Source: Agrobacterium genomosp. 13 str. CFBP 6927
GTDB lineage: Bacteria; Pseudomonadota; Alphaproteobacteria; Rhizobiales; Rhizobiaceae
DNA: 64,000 bases
Direction: 5' to 3'
NCBI GenBank assembly: GCA_900012615.1
Contig: LT009757.1
Span: forward strand, 504,044 to 568,043
Part shown: one piece after another, positions 1 through 8,433 of the stretch
How positions within the stretch are numbered: position 1 is the stretch's first letter
Layout of the letters: each line of letters begins with the position of its first letter
The notes under the pieces: model-generated
Told to the model about the DNA's origin: nothing
The model's input: the letters and a program-made list of their open reading frames with translations, nothing else
Databases searched by the model: none
Program-made: the position numbers and the translations under genes

Positions 1-97
1 GACCGGCGGTTACAAACGTTCCGGTATCGGCAAGGATCTCGGACGGGAGGCCTATCTCGCCAACCGCAAGAGCAAAAGCGTCCTTATCGGACTGTAA
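1..97 (+). CDS. Aldehyde dehydrogenase, C-terminal fragment (partial)
   Basis: The last 31 codons of a gene entering from the left edge, read from base 2 and ending at TAA 95-97. The residues TGGYKRSGIGKDLG followed by a short strand ending KSVLIGL match the tail of NAD(P)-dependent aldehyde dehydrogenases, where a K-x-SG-x-G loop precedes the oligomerisation strand. It lies 13 bp before a dehydrogenase gene on the same strand and is probably in one operon with it. Substrate cannot be told from this fragment. Confidence 0.75.
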   Translation, partial: TGGYKRSGIGKDLGREAYLANRKSKSVLIGL

Positions 98-110
98 CAG
101 GGGTAATGTC

Positions 111-1154
111 TTGAAAACGCATCGCATCGCACTCATTCCCGGAGACGGCATCGGCAAAAGCGTGACGGACGCCGCATGGCAGGTGCTCAACGCCGCTGCC
201 GAAGGCTCCGGTTTTGCGCTCGAAGGAACGGAATTCCCCTGGTCCTGCGCCTTCTACAAGGAAACCGGCGCGATGATGCCGAAGGACGGCATCGAAACCC
301 TGCGCGGCTTCGACGCCATTCTGCTCGGCGCCGTCGGCTGGCCGGCGGAAGTGCCGGACTCCGTCTCGCTGCACGGCCTGCTGCTGCCGATCCGCAAGGC
401 CTTCGTGCAATATGCCAACATCCGCCCGCACCGGCTTCTGCCCGGTGTGCAGGGACCTTTGAAGGCCGATGGCTTCGACATTCTCTGCATCCGTGAAAAT
501 ACCGAGGGCGAATATTCCGGCGCCGGCGGCCGCGTGCACCAGGGCACCGACGATGAAGTTGCCGTCGAAACCTCGATCTTCACCCGCAAGGGTGTGGAGC
601 GCATCCTGCGTTTCGGCTTCGAACAGGCGCAGAAACGTCGCGGCAAGCTCGCCTCCATCACCAAGTCCAATGCCCAGAAATATTCGATGGTGTTCTGGGA
701 CGAGGTGACCCACAAGCTCACCGCTGAATATCCCGATGTCGAGGTTTCCAGCTATCATATCGACGCCATGGCGGCCCGCATGGTTATGGCCCCGGAAAGC
801 CTCGATGTCGTGGTCGCCTCCAACCTCTTCGGCGATATTCTGACCGATCTCGGCGCAGCCATTCAGGGCGGCCTCGGCTTTGCCGCCTCCGCCAATATCA
901 ATCCCGACCGCAGCGCGCCTTCCATGTTCGAGCCGGTGCACGGTTCGGCCCCGGATATCGCCCATCTCGGCATCGCCAACCCCATCGCCGCCATCTGGTC
1001 CGGCGCGATGATGTTAGAGCATCTCGGCGAAAAGGACGCGGCCGTCAGGATCATGGCAGCGCTGGAAAAGGCGACCGGCCGGGGTATCGGCACCGTGCCG
1101 GGCAAGGACAAGACGGACGCCATTACCGCTGCGGTTCTCGCGGCGCTCGACTGA
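111..1154 (+). CDS. Tartrate dehydrogenase / isopropylmalate-dehydrogenase family
   Basis: A 347-residue cytoplasmic beta-decarboxylating dehydrogenase. Seen: N-terminal PGDGIGK nucleotide-site loop (residues 10-16), the IRENTEGEY segment at 127-135 typical of tartrate and isocitrate dehydrogenases, Lys185, Asp218 in YHID, and Asp242/Asp246 in SNLFGDILTD, which in the family hold the divalent metal and hydroxyacid. The family oxidises tartrate, D-malate or related hydroxyacids with NAD and Mn. The start is TTG, chosen because an AGGGG ribosome site sits 7 bp upstream and the nearby ATG at 106 stops after one codon. It lies between an aldehyde dehydrogenase and gabD (12 bp gap), so it probably shares their transcript. 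Substrate specificity is not resolved. Confidence 0.82.
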   Translation: MKTHRIALIPGDGIGKSVTDAAWQVLNAAAEGSGFALEGTEFPWSCAFYKETGAMMPKDGIETLRGFDAILLGAVGWPAEVPDSVSLHGLLLPIRKAFVQYANIRPHRLLPGVQGPLKADGFDILCIRENTEGEYSGAGGRVHQGTDDEVAVETSIFTRKGVERILRFGFEQAQKRRGKLASITKSNAQKYSMVFWDEVTHKLTAEYPDVEVSSYHIDAMAARMVMAPESLDVVVASNLFGDILTDLGAAIQGGLGFAASANINPDRSAPSMFEPVHGSAPDIAHLGIANPIAAIWSGAMMLEHLGEKDAAVRIMAALEKATGRGIGTVPGKDKTDAITAAVLAALD

Positions 1155-1166
1155 TTTCGGAGAATT

Positions 1167-2627
1167 ATGATGCAGGGCTTGAAGGACAAGGAACTTTTTC
1201 GCCAGACGGGCTTGATCGGCGGCGCGTGGAAGGCCGCGGCATCGGGCAAGGCGGTCGACGTGATCGACCCGGCGACGCAGGCGGTGATTGGCACCGTGCC
1301 GGATATGGACGGCGGGGAAACCCGCGCGGCAATCGAAGCCGCCAATGCCGCCTTCGGTTCGTGGAAAAAGAAAACCCACGCGGAGCGCGCAGCGCTTCTC
1401 GAAAAATGGTTCGCGCTGATGATCGACAATGTCGACGATCTCGGCCTGATCCTGACCACCGAACAGGGCAAGCCGCTCGATGAGGCAAAGGGCGAAATCC
1501 GCTATGGCGCGTCCTTCGTCAAATGGTTTGCTGAAGAGGCCCGGCGTATCAGTGGCGGCACCATCCCCTCACCGACGCCGGATCGCCGCATCGTGGTGCT
1601 GAAAGAAGCAGTCGGCGTCTGCGGCATCATCACGCCGTGGAACTTCCCGAACGCCATGATCACCCGAAAGGTCGCGCCCGCACTTGCGGCCGGCTGCACC
1701 GTGGTGATCAAACCTTCGGAATTCACGCCCTATTCGGCCCTGGCGCTCGGCGTGCTCGCCGAACGGGCCGGCATTCCCGCGGGCGTCATCAACATCGTCA
1801 CCGGTATGCCAACGGAAATCGGCAACGAAATCATGGCCAACGAGACGGTTCGGAAAATTTCCTTCACCGGCTCCACCCGTGTCGGCTCGCTTTTGATGCG
1901 GGGGGCTGCCGACAGCGTCAAGCGCCTGTCGCTGGAACTGGGCGGCAATGCGCCCTTCATCGTGTTCGACGATGCCGATCTCGATCTCGCCATCGAAGGC
2001 GCTCTGGTTTCGAAATTCCGCAACGGCGGCCAGACCTGCGTCTGCGCCAACCGTATTCTCGTGCAGTCGAGCGTTTATGACGCGTTTGCGAAAAAACTGG
2101 CGGATCGCGTCGATGCCATGCGGGTCGGACCCGGAACGGAAGCAGGCGTTTCCATCGGCCCGATGATCAACGAGCCGGCCATCGCCAAGATCCGCGCCCA
2201 TATCGATGACGCCGTTTCCAAGGGCGCAAAGATCATCACGAGGCCGCACGATCTGCCGGAAGGTCCGCAATATACCGCCCCCGTGGTGCTGACCGGCGCC
2301 ACGACCGGGATGCGGCTGGCAAGCGAAGAAACCTTCGGACCGGTGGCACCGCTCTTCCGTTTCGAGACGGAAGAAGAAGCCATCGCCATCGCCAACGGCA
2401 CGCCCTTCGGCCTCGCCGCTTATTTCTATACCGAAAGCCTGAAACGCGCCTGGCGTGTGGGCGAGGCGCTGGAATTCGGCATGGTCGGCCTCAACACCGG
2501 CGCGATCTCCACCGAAGTCGCCCCCTTTGGCGGCGTCAAGCAATCCGGCCTCGGCCGTGAGGGCGCACAGGTCGGCATCGAGGAATATCTGGAGATCAAG
2601 ACGTTTCATATTGGCGGGCTTGCCTGA
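1167..2627 (+). CDS. gabD: NAD(P)-dependent succinate-semialdehyde dehydrogenase
   Basis: A 486-residue aldehyde dehydrogenase of usual GabD length. It oxidises succinate semialdehyde to succinate, the last step of GABA and putrescine breakdown. Visible: the substrate/cofactor segment ITPWNFPNAM near 155-164, Glu257 in LELGGN (general base), and the catalytic Cys291 in GGQTCVC with Cys293 beside it, a pair found in GabD-type enzymes. Start is ATG with GGAG upstream; the next codon is also ATG. It is the last gene of the left operon and is followed by a strong terminator. The PuuB-like oxidase on the other strand and the aminotransferase downstream fit an amine pathway ending here. Confidence 0.88.
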   Translation: MMQGLKDKELFRQTGLIGGAWKAAASGKAVDVIDPATQAVIGTVPDMDGGETRAAIEAANAAFGSWKKKTHAERAALLEKWFALMIDNVDDLGLILTTEQGKPLDEAKGEIRYGASFVKWFAEEARRISGGTIPSPTPDRRIVVLKEAVGVCGIITPWNFPNAMITRKVAPALAAGCTVVIKPSEFTPYSALALGVLAERAGIPAGVINIVTGMPTEIGNEIMANETVRKISFTGSTRVGSLLMRGAADSVKRLSLELGGNAPFIVFDDADLDLAIEGALVSKFRNGGQTCVCANRILVQSSVYDAFAKKLADRVDAMRVGPGTEAGVSIGPMINEPAIAKIRAHIDDAVSKGAKIITRPHDLPEGPQYTAPVVLTGATTGMRLASEETFGPVAPLFRFETEEEAIAIANGTPFGLAAYFYTESLKRAWRVGEALEFGMVGLNTGAISTEVAPFGGVKQSGLGREGAQVGIEEYLEIKTFHIGGLA

Positions 2628-2649
2628 CGCCTGTTTTTCTCCCCGCCTA

Positions 2650-2676
2650 AAGGGCCGCTCCGCGGCCCTTCTTTTT
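2650..2676 (+). terminator. Rho-independent terminator after gabD
   Basis: A 9-bp perfect GC-rich stem (2650-2658 with 2662-2670), a 3-base loop and then CTTTTT. It lies 22 bp after the gabD stop. Confidence 0.85.
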
Positions 2677-2738
2677 GTGTGGAGGCAACAAAAAAGCGGC
2701 CTGGAGGCCGCTGGAATATGGAGATGCCCCTCTCCTCC

Positions 2739-2810
2739 GTCATCCTCGGGCTTGACCCGAGGATCCATTCTTCCGCGGCCGTGGATCCTCGGGTCAAGCC
2801 CGAGGATGAC
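2739..2810. repeat. Palindromic intergenic repeat (mosaic element, simple form)
   Basis: Two perfect 29-base inverted arms (2739-2767 and 2782-2810) around a 14-base loop. Each arm is itself a small hairpin (CCTCGGG-N5-CCCGAGG). It sits between the convergent ends of gabD and the FAD oxidase. Similar GTCAT...ATGAC-bounded elements occur at 13647, 47898 and 60874. It resembles the mosaic palindromes (RIME-like) known from rhizobial intergenic DNA. Confidence 0.85.
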
Positions 2811-2851
2811 GTCGAGTGTGGAAGCGGCCTCTCAGCGTCGACCCCCGACTT

Positions 2852-4126
2852 CTACTGAATCTTGTCCAGCATCTTGTAATAGAGGCCCACGATCGGCAGG
2901 AACCACGGCTTGCCGAAATGACCCGGCACCGCTGGCCATTCCAGCCCCTTCAGGGGATTGTTATCCGGCCGTCCGAGAATGGCGTCGGCCATGATCATGC
3001 CGAGATGGGTGGAAAGCTGCGCACCGTGGCCGGAATAGCCCATGGCGTACCAGACGCCGTCATGGAAACCGGCGCGCGGATAACGGTCCTTGGTCATGTC
3101 CACCAGACCGCCCCAGCAATAATCGATCGGCACATGCGAAAGCTGCGGGAAGATGCGATGCAGGCTTTCCGTCAGGATCGCACCGCTTTTGGCGTCCGAA
3201 CGCTGGTCCGACGTGGCGGAAAAGCGTGCACGGCCGCCGAAGATCAGCCGGTTATCCGGCGCGAGCCGGAAATAATTGCCGATATTCATGGAGTTGACAT
3301 AGGTGCGGTTGCCCGGAACCGAGGCCTGAACCTCGGCATCCGTCAGCGGCCGCGTGGCGATGATGAAGCTACCGACGGCGATGATGCGGCGACGGAAATA
3401 GCTAAAACCAGAGGGTGTGTAGGCGCCGGTCGCCACAAGAACATTGTTGGCCGTCACCTTGCCGCGCGGGGTTTCCAGTTCATGGGTCCTGCCGTTCTGG
3501 ATGTGCTTCGTCACCGCCGCATTTTCGAAGATCACCGCGCCATGACGGCTGGCGGCTTCGGCAAGGCCGGCCACATAGCGGCCCATATGCATCATCGCGC
3601 TCTTCTTCGAGAGCATCGCGCCATAAAAGGGCGAGCCTATCTCCGCCTTGAGATCGGCGGCGGACAGAAGCGCCGTATCGGGATCGACCTCGGCATGCAG
3701 CGCCTCGAAATTCTTCGCCAGACCTTCGAAATGCTGCGGTTTGGAGGCGAGCTTCAGCTTGCCCGAGCGGCGGAAGTTGCAATCGATGCCTTCCTCCGCG
3801 ATCAGCGCCTCCAGCGTATCGATGGAGGAATCGAGCGCCCTGTAGAGGGCGATCGCGCGTTCCTTGCCGAGTTCGGCCTTGGCGGAGAGATAGGAATGGG
3901 CGAGACCATTGTTGAGATGCCCGCCATTGCGGCCGGAAGCGCCCCAGCCGACCCGCTCCCCTTCAAGAACGACCACCCGCGCGCCGGCCTTGGCCAGCTG
4001 GCGCGCGGCCCCGAGACCGGTGAAACCTCCACCGATGACGGCGACATCATAGTGACCTTCGACGGGACCTTGCGCGGCACCTGAAAATTGCGGCGCGGTA
4101 TCGTGCCAATAGGAGACGAACTTCAT
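2852..4126 (-). CDS. FAD-dependent amine oxidase, PuuB-like (gamma-glutamylputrescine oxidase family)
   Basis: A 424-residue DAO-fold flavoprotein. The N-terminal Rossmann motif GGGFTG (residues 32-37) is followed by the family AARQLAKAGARVVVLE helix-strand and a WGASGRNGGHLNNG segment, the usual site of FAD contact in this group. The C-terminal part carries GYSGHGAQLSTHLG, typical of PuuB-like oxidases. The family oxidises a secondary or primary amine to aldehyde, ammonia and H2O2. It is the second gene of a two-gene unit with the HAD hydrolase (15 bp gap). gabD and an aminotransferase nearby support a putrescine/GABA-type route, but the amine is not identified. Confidence 0.8.
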   Translation of the reverse strand: MKFVSYWHDTAPQFSGAAQGPVEGHYDVAVIGGGFTGLGAARQLAKAGARVVVLEGERVGWGASGRNGGHLNNGLAHSYLSAKAELGKERAIALYRALDSSIDTLEALIAEEGIDCNFRRSGKLKLASKPQHFEGLAKNFEALHAEVDPDTALLSAADLKAEIGSPFYGAMLSKKSAMMHMGRYVAGLAEAASRHGAVIFENAAVTKHIQNGRTHELETPRGKVTANNVLVATGAYTPSGFSYFRRRIIAVGSFIIATRPLTDAEVQASVPGNRTYVNSMNIGNYFRLAPDNRLIFGGRARFSATSDQRSDAKSGAILTESLHRIFPQLSHVPIDYCWGGLVDMTKDRYPRAGFHDGVWYAMGYSGHGAQLSTHLGMIMADAILGRPDNNPLKGLEWPAVPGHFGKPWFLPIVGLYYKMLDKIQ

Positions 4127-4141
4127 GGTCCCGACCTTTCC

Positions 4142-4810
4142 TTACAATCCAACCACGCCTGCCAGGCCGGAAATATCGGCGATTTCGACATAACCGTAAT
4201 AGGGATTGGCGGGCTCGTGACCACGATTGACCCAGACCTTGTTCTTGATACCGAGATCATGGGCCGACATCAGATCGTAACGGAACGAGGAGGAAACATG
4301 CAGCATGTCTTCCGGACCGCAACCCAGCATGTCGAACATGTATTCGAAAGCCTTGAAGCGCGGCTTGTAGGCCTGCGCCTGCTCGGCGGTGTAAACCGCG
4401 TGGAAGGGCGCGCCAAGCTTTTCGACATTCGACATGATCTGCGAATTCATGGCGTTGGACAGGATGACGAGAGGAATTTCCTTCGCAACCTTGGCAAGCC
4501 CGGCCGGAACATCGGCATGCGGGCCCCAGGTCGGAACGCGCTCGTAAACGAAGGTGGCATCTTCATCCTTGAAGGCCACGCCATTGCGCTTGCAGCTGCG
4601 CGAAAGCGAATTGTGAACCACCTGGGCATAGGGCTTCCAGTCGCCCATGATCTCATCCAGACGATAGGCCGCAAAATTCTTGATGAACTGTTGCATCTGC
4701 GCTTCGTCGAGACGATCGCCATAAAGATCGCGGGCGGCCTCTGCCATCTGGAAATTGATCAGCGTGCCGTAGCAATCGAAGGAGATGTATTTCGGGCGGA
4801 AGATGGTCAT
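4142..4810 (-). CDS. HAD hydrolase, 2-haloacid dehalogenase type II family
   Basis: About 222 residues from the start chosen here. Motif I FDCYGTL places the nucleophile Asp at residue 12, near the N terminus as usual; motif II is the VILSNA serine; the Lys motif lies in AYKPRFKAFEYMF; and HVSSSFRYDLMSAHDLG is the type II haloacid dehalogenase signature region. The family hydrolyses L-2-haloacids or small phosphoesters in the cytoplasm. A start 17 codons upstream is open, but it would precede the fold with a charged tail, and AAGGA lies just ahead of the ATG at 4810. First gene of the unit with the FAD oxidase; a paralogue is at 7626. Confidence 0.78.
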   Translation of the reverse strand: MTIFRPKYISFDCYGTLINFQMAEAARDLYGDRLDEAQMQQFIKNFAAYRLDEIMGDWKPYAQVVHNSLSRSCKRNGVAFKDEDATFVYERVPTWGPHADVPAGLAKVAKEIPLVILSNAMNSQIMSNVEKLGAPFHAVYTAEQAQAYKPRFKAFEYMFDMLGCGPEDMLHVSSSFRYDLMSAHDLGIKNKVWVNRGHEPANPYYGYVEIADISGLAGVVGL

Positions 4811-5132
4811 GTCGTCGTCATCCTTGCTTGGGGATCGGCCGTGCCGGAATGAATTGATCATAGAAAGCCTTTACCCGGTCGGCGCACCGCAATTGCCATC
4901 AGCGGAAGCAGATTGTTGCGTATGCAGCCGCCAGTTTGGCAGAGAGTTGCGTTGAGGCAAACCGGAAGTAATCGTCGGTCCCCGGTTTAAGCCCGGATGC
5001 GGATAAGATGCGGCATAAGATGCGGCGGCGGATAAAAGTAACAGCGAAACATATCGAACCTTCCCATTTGTCGGGACAATCTTCTTCCCGCCTCGGTCTA
5101 TCAATGAATAAGCAGAAAAATGGAGTTCCGGC
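4811..5132. other. Divergent intergenic region
   Basis: 322 bp between the HAD gene (minus) and the GNAT gene (plus); it must hold both promoters. The only structure seen is a short direct repeat of ATAAGATGCGG near 5003-5025. No gene is supported. Confidence 0.5.
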
Positions 5133-5969
5133 ATGCAAGCGAGCCTGATCGATATCCAAACATTTCAACCGGACCACCTCGATGCGGCCGTTGAACTTTC
5201 CCGTCAGGCCGGCTGGCCGCACCGGAAGGAAGACTGGGCGCTGGTTCTTTCCCTGAGCAAGGGTTTTATCGCCGTGGAAAATGGACGCGTCGTCGGAACC
5301 GCCATGGCGACGATGCTCGGGGATACCTGCGCCACCGTCAATATGGTGATCGTGGACGAGAGCATGCGCGGCCGCGGTCTCGGGCGTCAGCTGATGAAAG
5401 CTGCGATGGATGCAGCAGAAAATCGCGAGTGCCGTCTGGTGGCCACGGCTGATGGCCTGCCTCTCTACGAAAAAATGGGCTTCGCCGCCTGCGGTGAAGT
5501 ACTTCAGCATCAGGGCACTCCCGTAGAGACAAACAGGCCGCAGGGTGTGGCCTGGGCGGAAACCATTGATCCCGCCGAACTTGCCGCACTCGATGCGCAG
5601 GCTTTTGGCGCGGACCGCACCGCGCTCTTTGCAGTGCTTGCCGAAAGGGCGCGTTTCGCACTTGTGCAGGAACAGGGCGTCATCAGGGGCTTTGCCGCCC
5701 TTCGCGCTTTCGGGCGTGGCGAAGTCATCGGCCCGGTAGTGGCGGAAAATGCTGAAATCGCTAAAAAACTGATCGCATTCGTGTTTTCGCAACGTCCCGG
5801 CGCTTTTCTTCGTGTGGACACCACGGCCGACACGGGCCTTGCCCCCTGGCTTACCGAACACGGTCTTGGCCATGTCGGCGGCGGCATCGCCATGCGCCGG
5901 CCGAAGGCCGAAATCTCCGCTGACAAAAAACTGAAAACATTCGCATTGACCAGCCAGGCGCTGGGCTGA
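5133..5969 (+). CDS. Two-domain GNAT N-acetyltransferase
   Basis: A 278-residue protein. The first half is a GNAT domain with the acetyl-CoA loop RGRGLGRQLM at about residues 79-88, followed by YEKMGF, a standard GNAT strand-loop. The second half is a degenerate GNAT-like domain of the type found in double GNAT proteins and has no clear acetyl-CoA loop. The family acetylates small amines or protein amines with acetyl-CoA. Start is ATG with GGAG upstream. It lies 27 bp before the aminotransferase and is probably co-transcribed with it. The acceptor is unknown. Confidence 0.75.
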   Translation: MQASLIDIQTFQPDHLDAAVELSRQAGWPHRKEDWALVLSLSKGFIAVENGRVVGTAMATMLGDTCATVNMVIVDESMRGRGLGRQLMKAAMDAAENRECRLVATADGLPLYEKMGFAACGEVLQHQGTPVETNRPQGVAWAETIDPAELAALDAQAFGADRTALFAVLAERARFALVQEQGVIRGFAALRAFGRGEVIGPVVAENAEIAKKLIAFVFSQRPGAFLRVDTTADTGLAPWLTEHGLGHVGGGIAMRRPKAEISADKKLKTFALTSQALG

Positions 5970-5996
5970 CCTGCAGGGCTGAATCTGGAGAGACCC

Positions 5997-7370
5997 ATGT
6001 TAAGCAATTCACTGATCGAACTGGACCGCGCCCATCTGGTGCACCCCGTCTCCTCCTTCCGCGGCCATGAAAAGCTGGGCGTGCGGGTGCTGCAATCGGC
6101 AAAGGGCGCCACGGTCACCGACATGACTGGCCACCAGCTCATCGACGGTTTTGCCGGCCTCTGGTGCGTCAATGCCGGTTATGGCCATGACAGTATTGTC
6201 GAAGCGGCGGCAAAGCAGATGCGGGAACTGCCCTATGCGACTGCCTATTTCGACATTGGCAGCGAACCGGCGATCCGGCTGGCCTCCGAGCTTGCGGACC
6301 GCGCGCCAGGCGATCTCAACCACGTTTATTTCACCCTTGGCGGTTCCGATGCGGTCGATAGCACCATTCGCTTCATCCGCTATTACTGGCACGCCAAGGG
6401 CCAACCGCAGCGCGACCAGTTCATTTCCATCGAACAGGGTTATCACGGCTCCACCACCGCCGGCTCGGGCCTCACCGCCCTGCCCGCCTTCCATGCCGGT
6501 TTCGGCGTGCCTTACGACTGGCAGCATAAAATCCCGTCGCATTACGCCTATCGCAATCCGGTCGGCAACGATCCGGCCGCCATCATCGCCTCCTCCCTGC
6601 AAATTCTGAAAGACAAGATCGAAGCCATCGGCCCTGATCGGGTCGCCGCTTTTTATGCCGAGCCCATTCAGGGGTCAGGCGGTGTTCTCGTCCCGCCGCC
6701 AGGCTGGATCAAGGCGATGCGTGAGCTCTGCCGTTCCTATGGCATCCTCTTCGTCGCCGATGAAGTCATCACCGGCTTTGGCCGCACGGGACCACTGTTT
6801 GCCTGTGCCGACGAGGATATCGTTCCGGACTTCATCACCGCCGCCAAGGGCCTCACCTCCGGCTATGTGCCGATGGGCGCCGTCTTCATGGCCGACCATG
6901 TTTATGATACAATAGCCGACTTTGCCGGCGATGCGGCCGTCGGGCACGGTTATACCTATTCCGCCCACCCCGTCAGCGCCGCCGTTGGTCTCGAAGTGCT
7001 GAAACTTTATGAGGGCGGGCTGCTGGAAAACGGCCGCCGTGCCGGTCAGCGGCTGATGGCCGGACTGGAAAGCCTCAGAAGCCACCCGCTGGTTGGTGAC
7101 GTCCGTGGTCGCGGCATGCTCGCCGCCATCGAGCTTGTAACCGACAAGGAAAGGAAAACCCCGCTGCCGGCAGCGGCGGCCCCTGCACGCAAGGTTTTCG
7201 ATCGCGCCTGGGAAAACGGTTTGATCGTGCGCGCCTTCGCAAATGGCATCCTCGGTTATGCGCCGCCACTCTGCTGCACCGATAGCGAGATCGACGCCAT
7301 TGTAGAGCGCACCCTGAAAACCCTAGACCAGACGCTCGAGGACCCGGCCGTGCGGGCAGTGGTCGCCTGA
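5997..7370 (+). CDS. Class III PLP aminotransferase (omega-amino acid / diamine type)
   Basis: A 457-residue fold-type I aminotransferase. Lys284 in TAAKGLTSGY is the Schiff-base lysine; FVADEVITGFGRTG just before it contains the Asp that contacts the PLP ring nitrogen; FTLGGSDAVDSTI and YHGSTTAGSG are the phosphate and ring-stacking segments. The length and GFAGLWCVNAGYGH N-terminal segment match omega-amino acid:pyruvate and putrescine aminotransferases. It would yield the semialdehyde that the aldehyde dehydrogenases at the left edge could oxidise. ATG start with GGAGA 6 bp upstream. Exact amine donor unresolved. Confidence 0.85.
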   Translation: MLSNSLIELDRAHLVHPVSSFRGHEKLGVRVLQSAKGATVTDMTGHQLIDGFAGLWCVNAGYGHDSIVEAAAKQMRELPYATAYFDIGSEPAIRLASELADRAPGDLNHVYFTLGGSDAVDSTIRFIRYYWHAKGQPQRDQFISIEQGYHGSTTAGSGLTALPAFHAGFGVPYDWQHKIPSHYAYRNPVGNDPAAIIASSLQILKDKIEAIGPDRVAAFYAEPIQGSGGVLVPPPGWIKAMRELCRSYGILFVADEVITGFGRTGPLFACADEDIVPDFITAAKGLTSGYVPMGAVFMADHVYDTIADFAGDAAVGHGYTYSAHPVSAAVGLEVLKLYEGGLLENGRRAGQRLMAGLESLRSHPLVGDVRGRGMLAAIELVTDKERKTPLPAAAAPARKVFDRAWENGLIVRAFANGILGYAPPLCCTDSEIDAIVERTLKTLDQTLEDPAVRAVVA

Positions 7371-7625
7371 GGCGAAAGACGGAAATCGTTGCGGCACCTT
7401 CTCGAAATGTCGCAACGCCGCACATATTCGCAATATTCTGCTAAAGAGCCGATCCTTTTCGGCGAATCCGGCGTGCTGGAAGTGCCAAACTAACCCTAGA
7501 AAAAGCACTAAACACCACGAAAACAGGTGTTTTCAAGAATGGGAACGGGGCAAGGATCCCGTCCGGGAACAGAATAAAATGCCGCAACCTCCCCAAGAGA
7601 CGAGGCGGCACAGCGGAGACCGACA

Positions 7626-8339
7626 TTGTCAAAAAAACTGAGTGACTTCAAATATATGAGCTTCGACGTGGTGGGAACCCTCATCGATTTCGAAGGCGGC
7701 CTGAAATCAACCCTGACACAGATTGGCGCCGAACACGGCGTTGAGGTCGATGGTGAAAAAGCGCTCGGTCTTTACCGCGCGGCGCGTTACTCCGATGCGA
7801 CCGACCTGTTTCCGGACGATCTCGTCCGTGTCTACCTGATCATTGCTCCAGAACTGGGCTTGCCGGCGGAGCGCGCCCTTGGCGAACGTCTGCGCGATGC
7901 GGCAAAGACCTGGAAAGGTTTCGAAGACAGCCGTGCCGCCATGGCAGAGCTTGCAAAGACGCATCGTCTGATCGCCATGACCAATGCCCAGCGCTGGGCT
8001 TTCGAATATTTCTCAAAGGAACTCGGCAATCCCTTTTATGCGGCGTTCACGGCGGATGATACCGGCACTGAAAAACCGGACCCCGCCTTCTTCGAAAAGG
8101 TTTTTGCCTTTGTTGAGAGCGAAGGCGCATCGAAGGACGACATCCTGCATGTGGCACAAAGCCAGTACCACGATATCGGCATTTCCCGGAAGCTCGGCAT
8201 GACCAATTGCTGGATCGAGCGTCGTCACGCCCAGAAGGGATATGGCGGCACGATCGAGCCGGAAAACTTTACCCAGCCGGACTATCACTTCACATCCATG
8301 GCCGGCCTGGCCGAGGCCGCGAAACAGACAGGCGGCTGA
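7626..8339 (+). CDS. HAD hydrolase, 2-haloacid dehalogenase-like
   Basis: A 237-residue paralogue of the enzyme at 4142. Motif I is FDVVGTL with nucleophile Asp14; motif II lies in IAMTNAQRW; the Lys is in TEKPDPAFF; and HVAQSQYHDIGISRKLG is the acid-pair region. A TTG start is used because the first in-frame ATG would begin at the nucleophile loop and destroy the fold; GGAG lies 7 bp upstream of the TTG. It precedes a peptide-type ABC importer by about 95 bp and may act on an imported substrate. Dehalogenation versus phosphatase activity cannot be decided here. Confidence 0.77.
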   Translation: MSKKLSDFKYMSFDVVGTLIDFEGGLKSTLTQIGAEHGVEVDGEKALGLYRAARYSDATDLFPDDLVRVYLIIAPELGLPAERALGERLRDAAKTWKGFEDSRAAMAELAKTHRLIAMTNAQRWAFEYFSKELGNPFYAAFTADDTGTEKPDPAFFEKVFAFVESEGASKDDILHVAQSQYHDIGISRKLGMTNCWIERRHAQKGYGGTIEPENFTQPDYHFTSMAGLAEAAKQTGG

Positions 8340-8346
8340 ACCGCCT
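8330..8346 (+). terminator. Short hairpin over the stop codon of the HAD gene
   Basis: A 6-bp stem AGGCGG/CCGCCT with the TGA stop in its loop, followed only by TTG. It could attenuate transcription into the importer genes, but it lacks a full T-run. Confidence 0.35.
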
Positions 8347-8433
8347 TTGCCTATCGCATGGCGCGAACTGGGACGCGACGTGCCGGAAATTTCTCAAGAC
8401 GCATTTTAACAAATCATACAAAAGGGGAAGACC

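Noticed and set aside
2816..4084. 422-codon plus-strand frame antisense to the PuuB-like oxidase
   Set aside because: Antisense shadow; low-complexity composition rich in Arg and Gly, with no domain.
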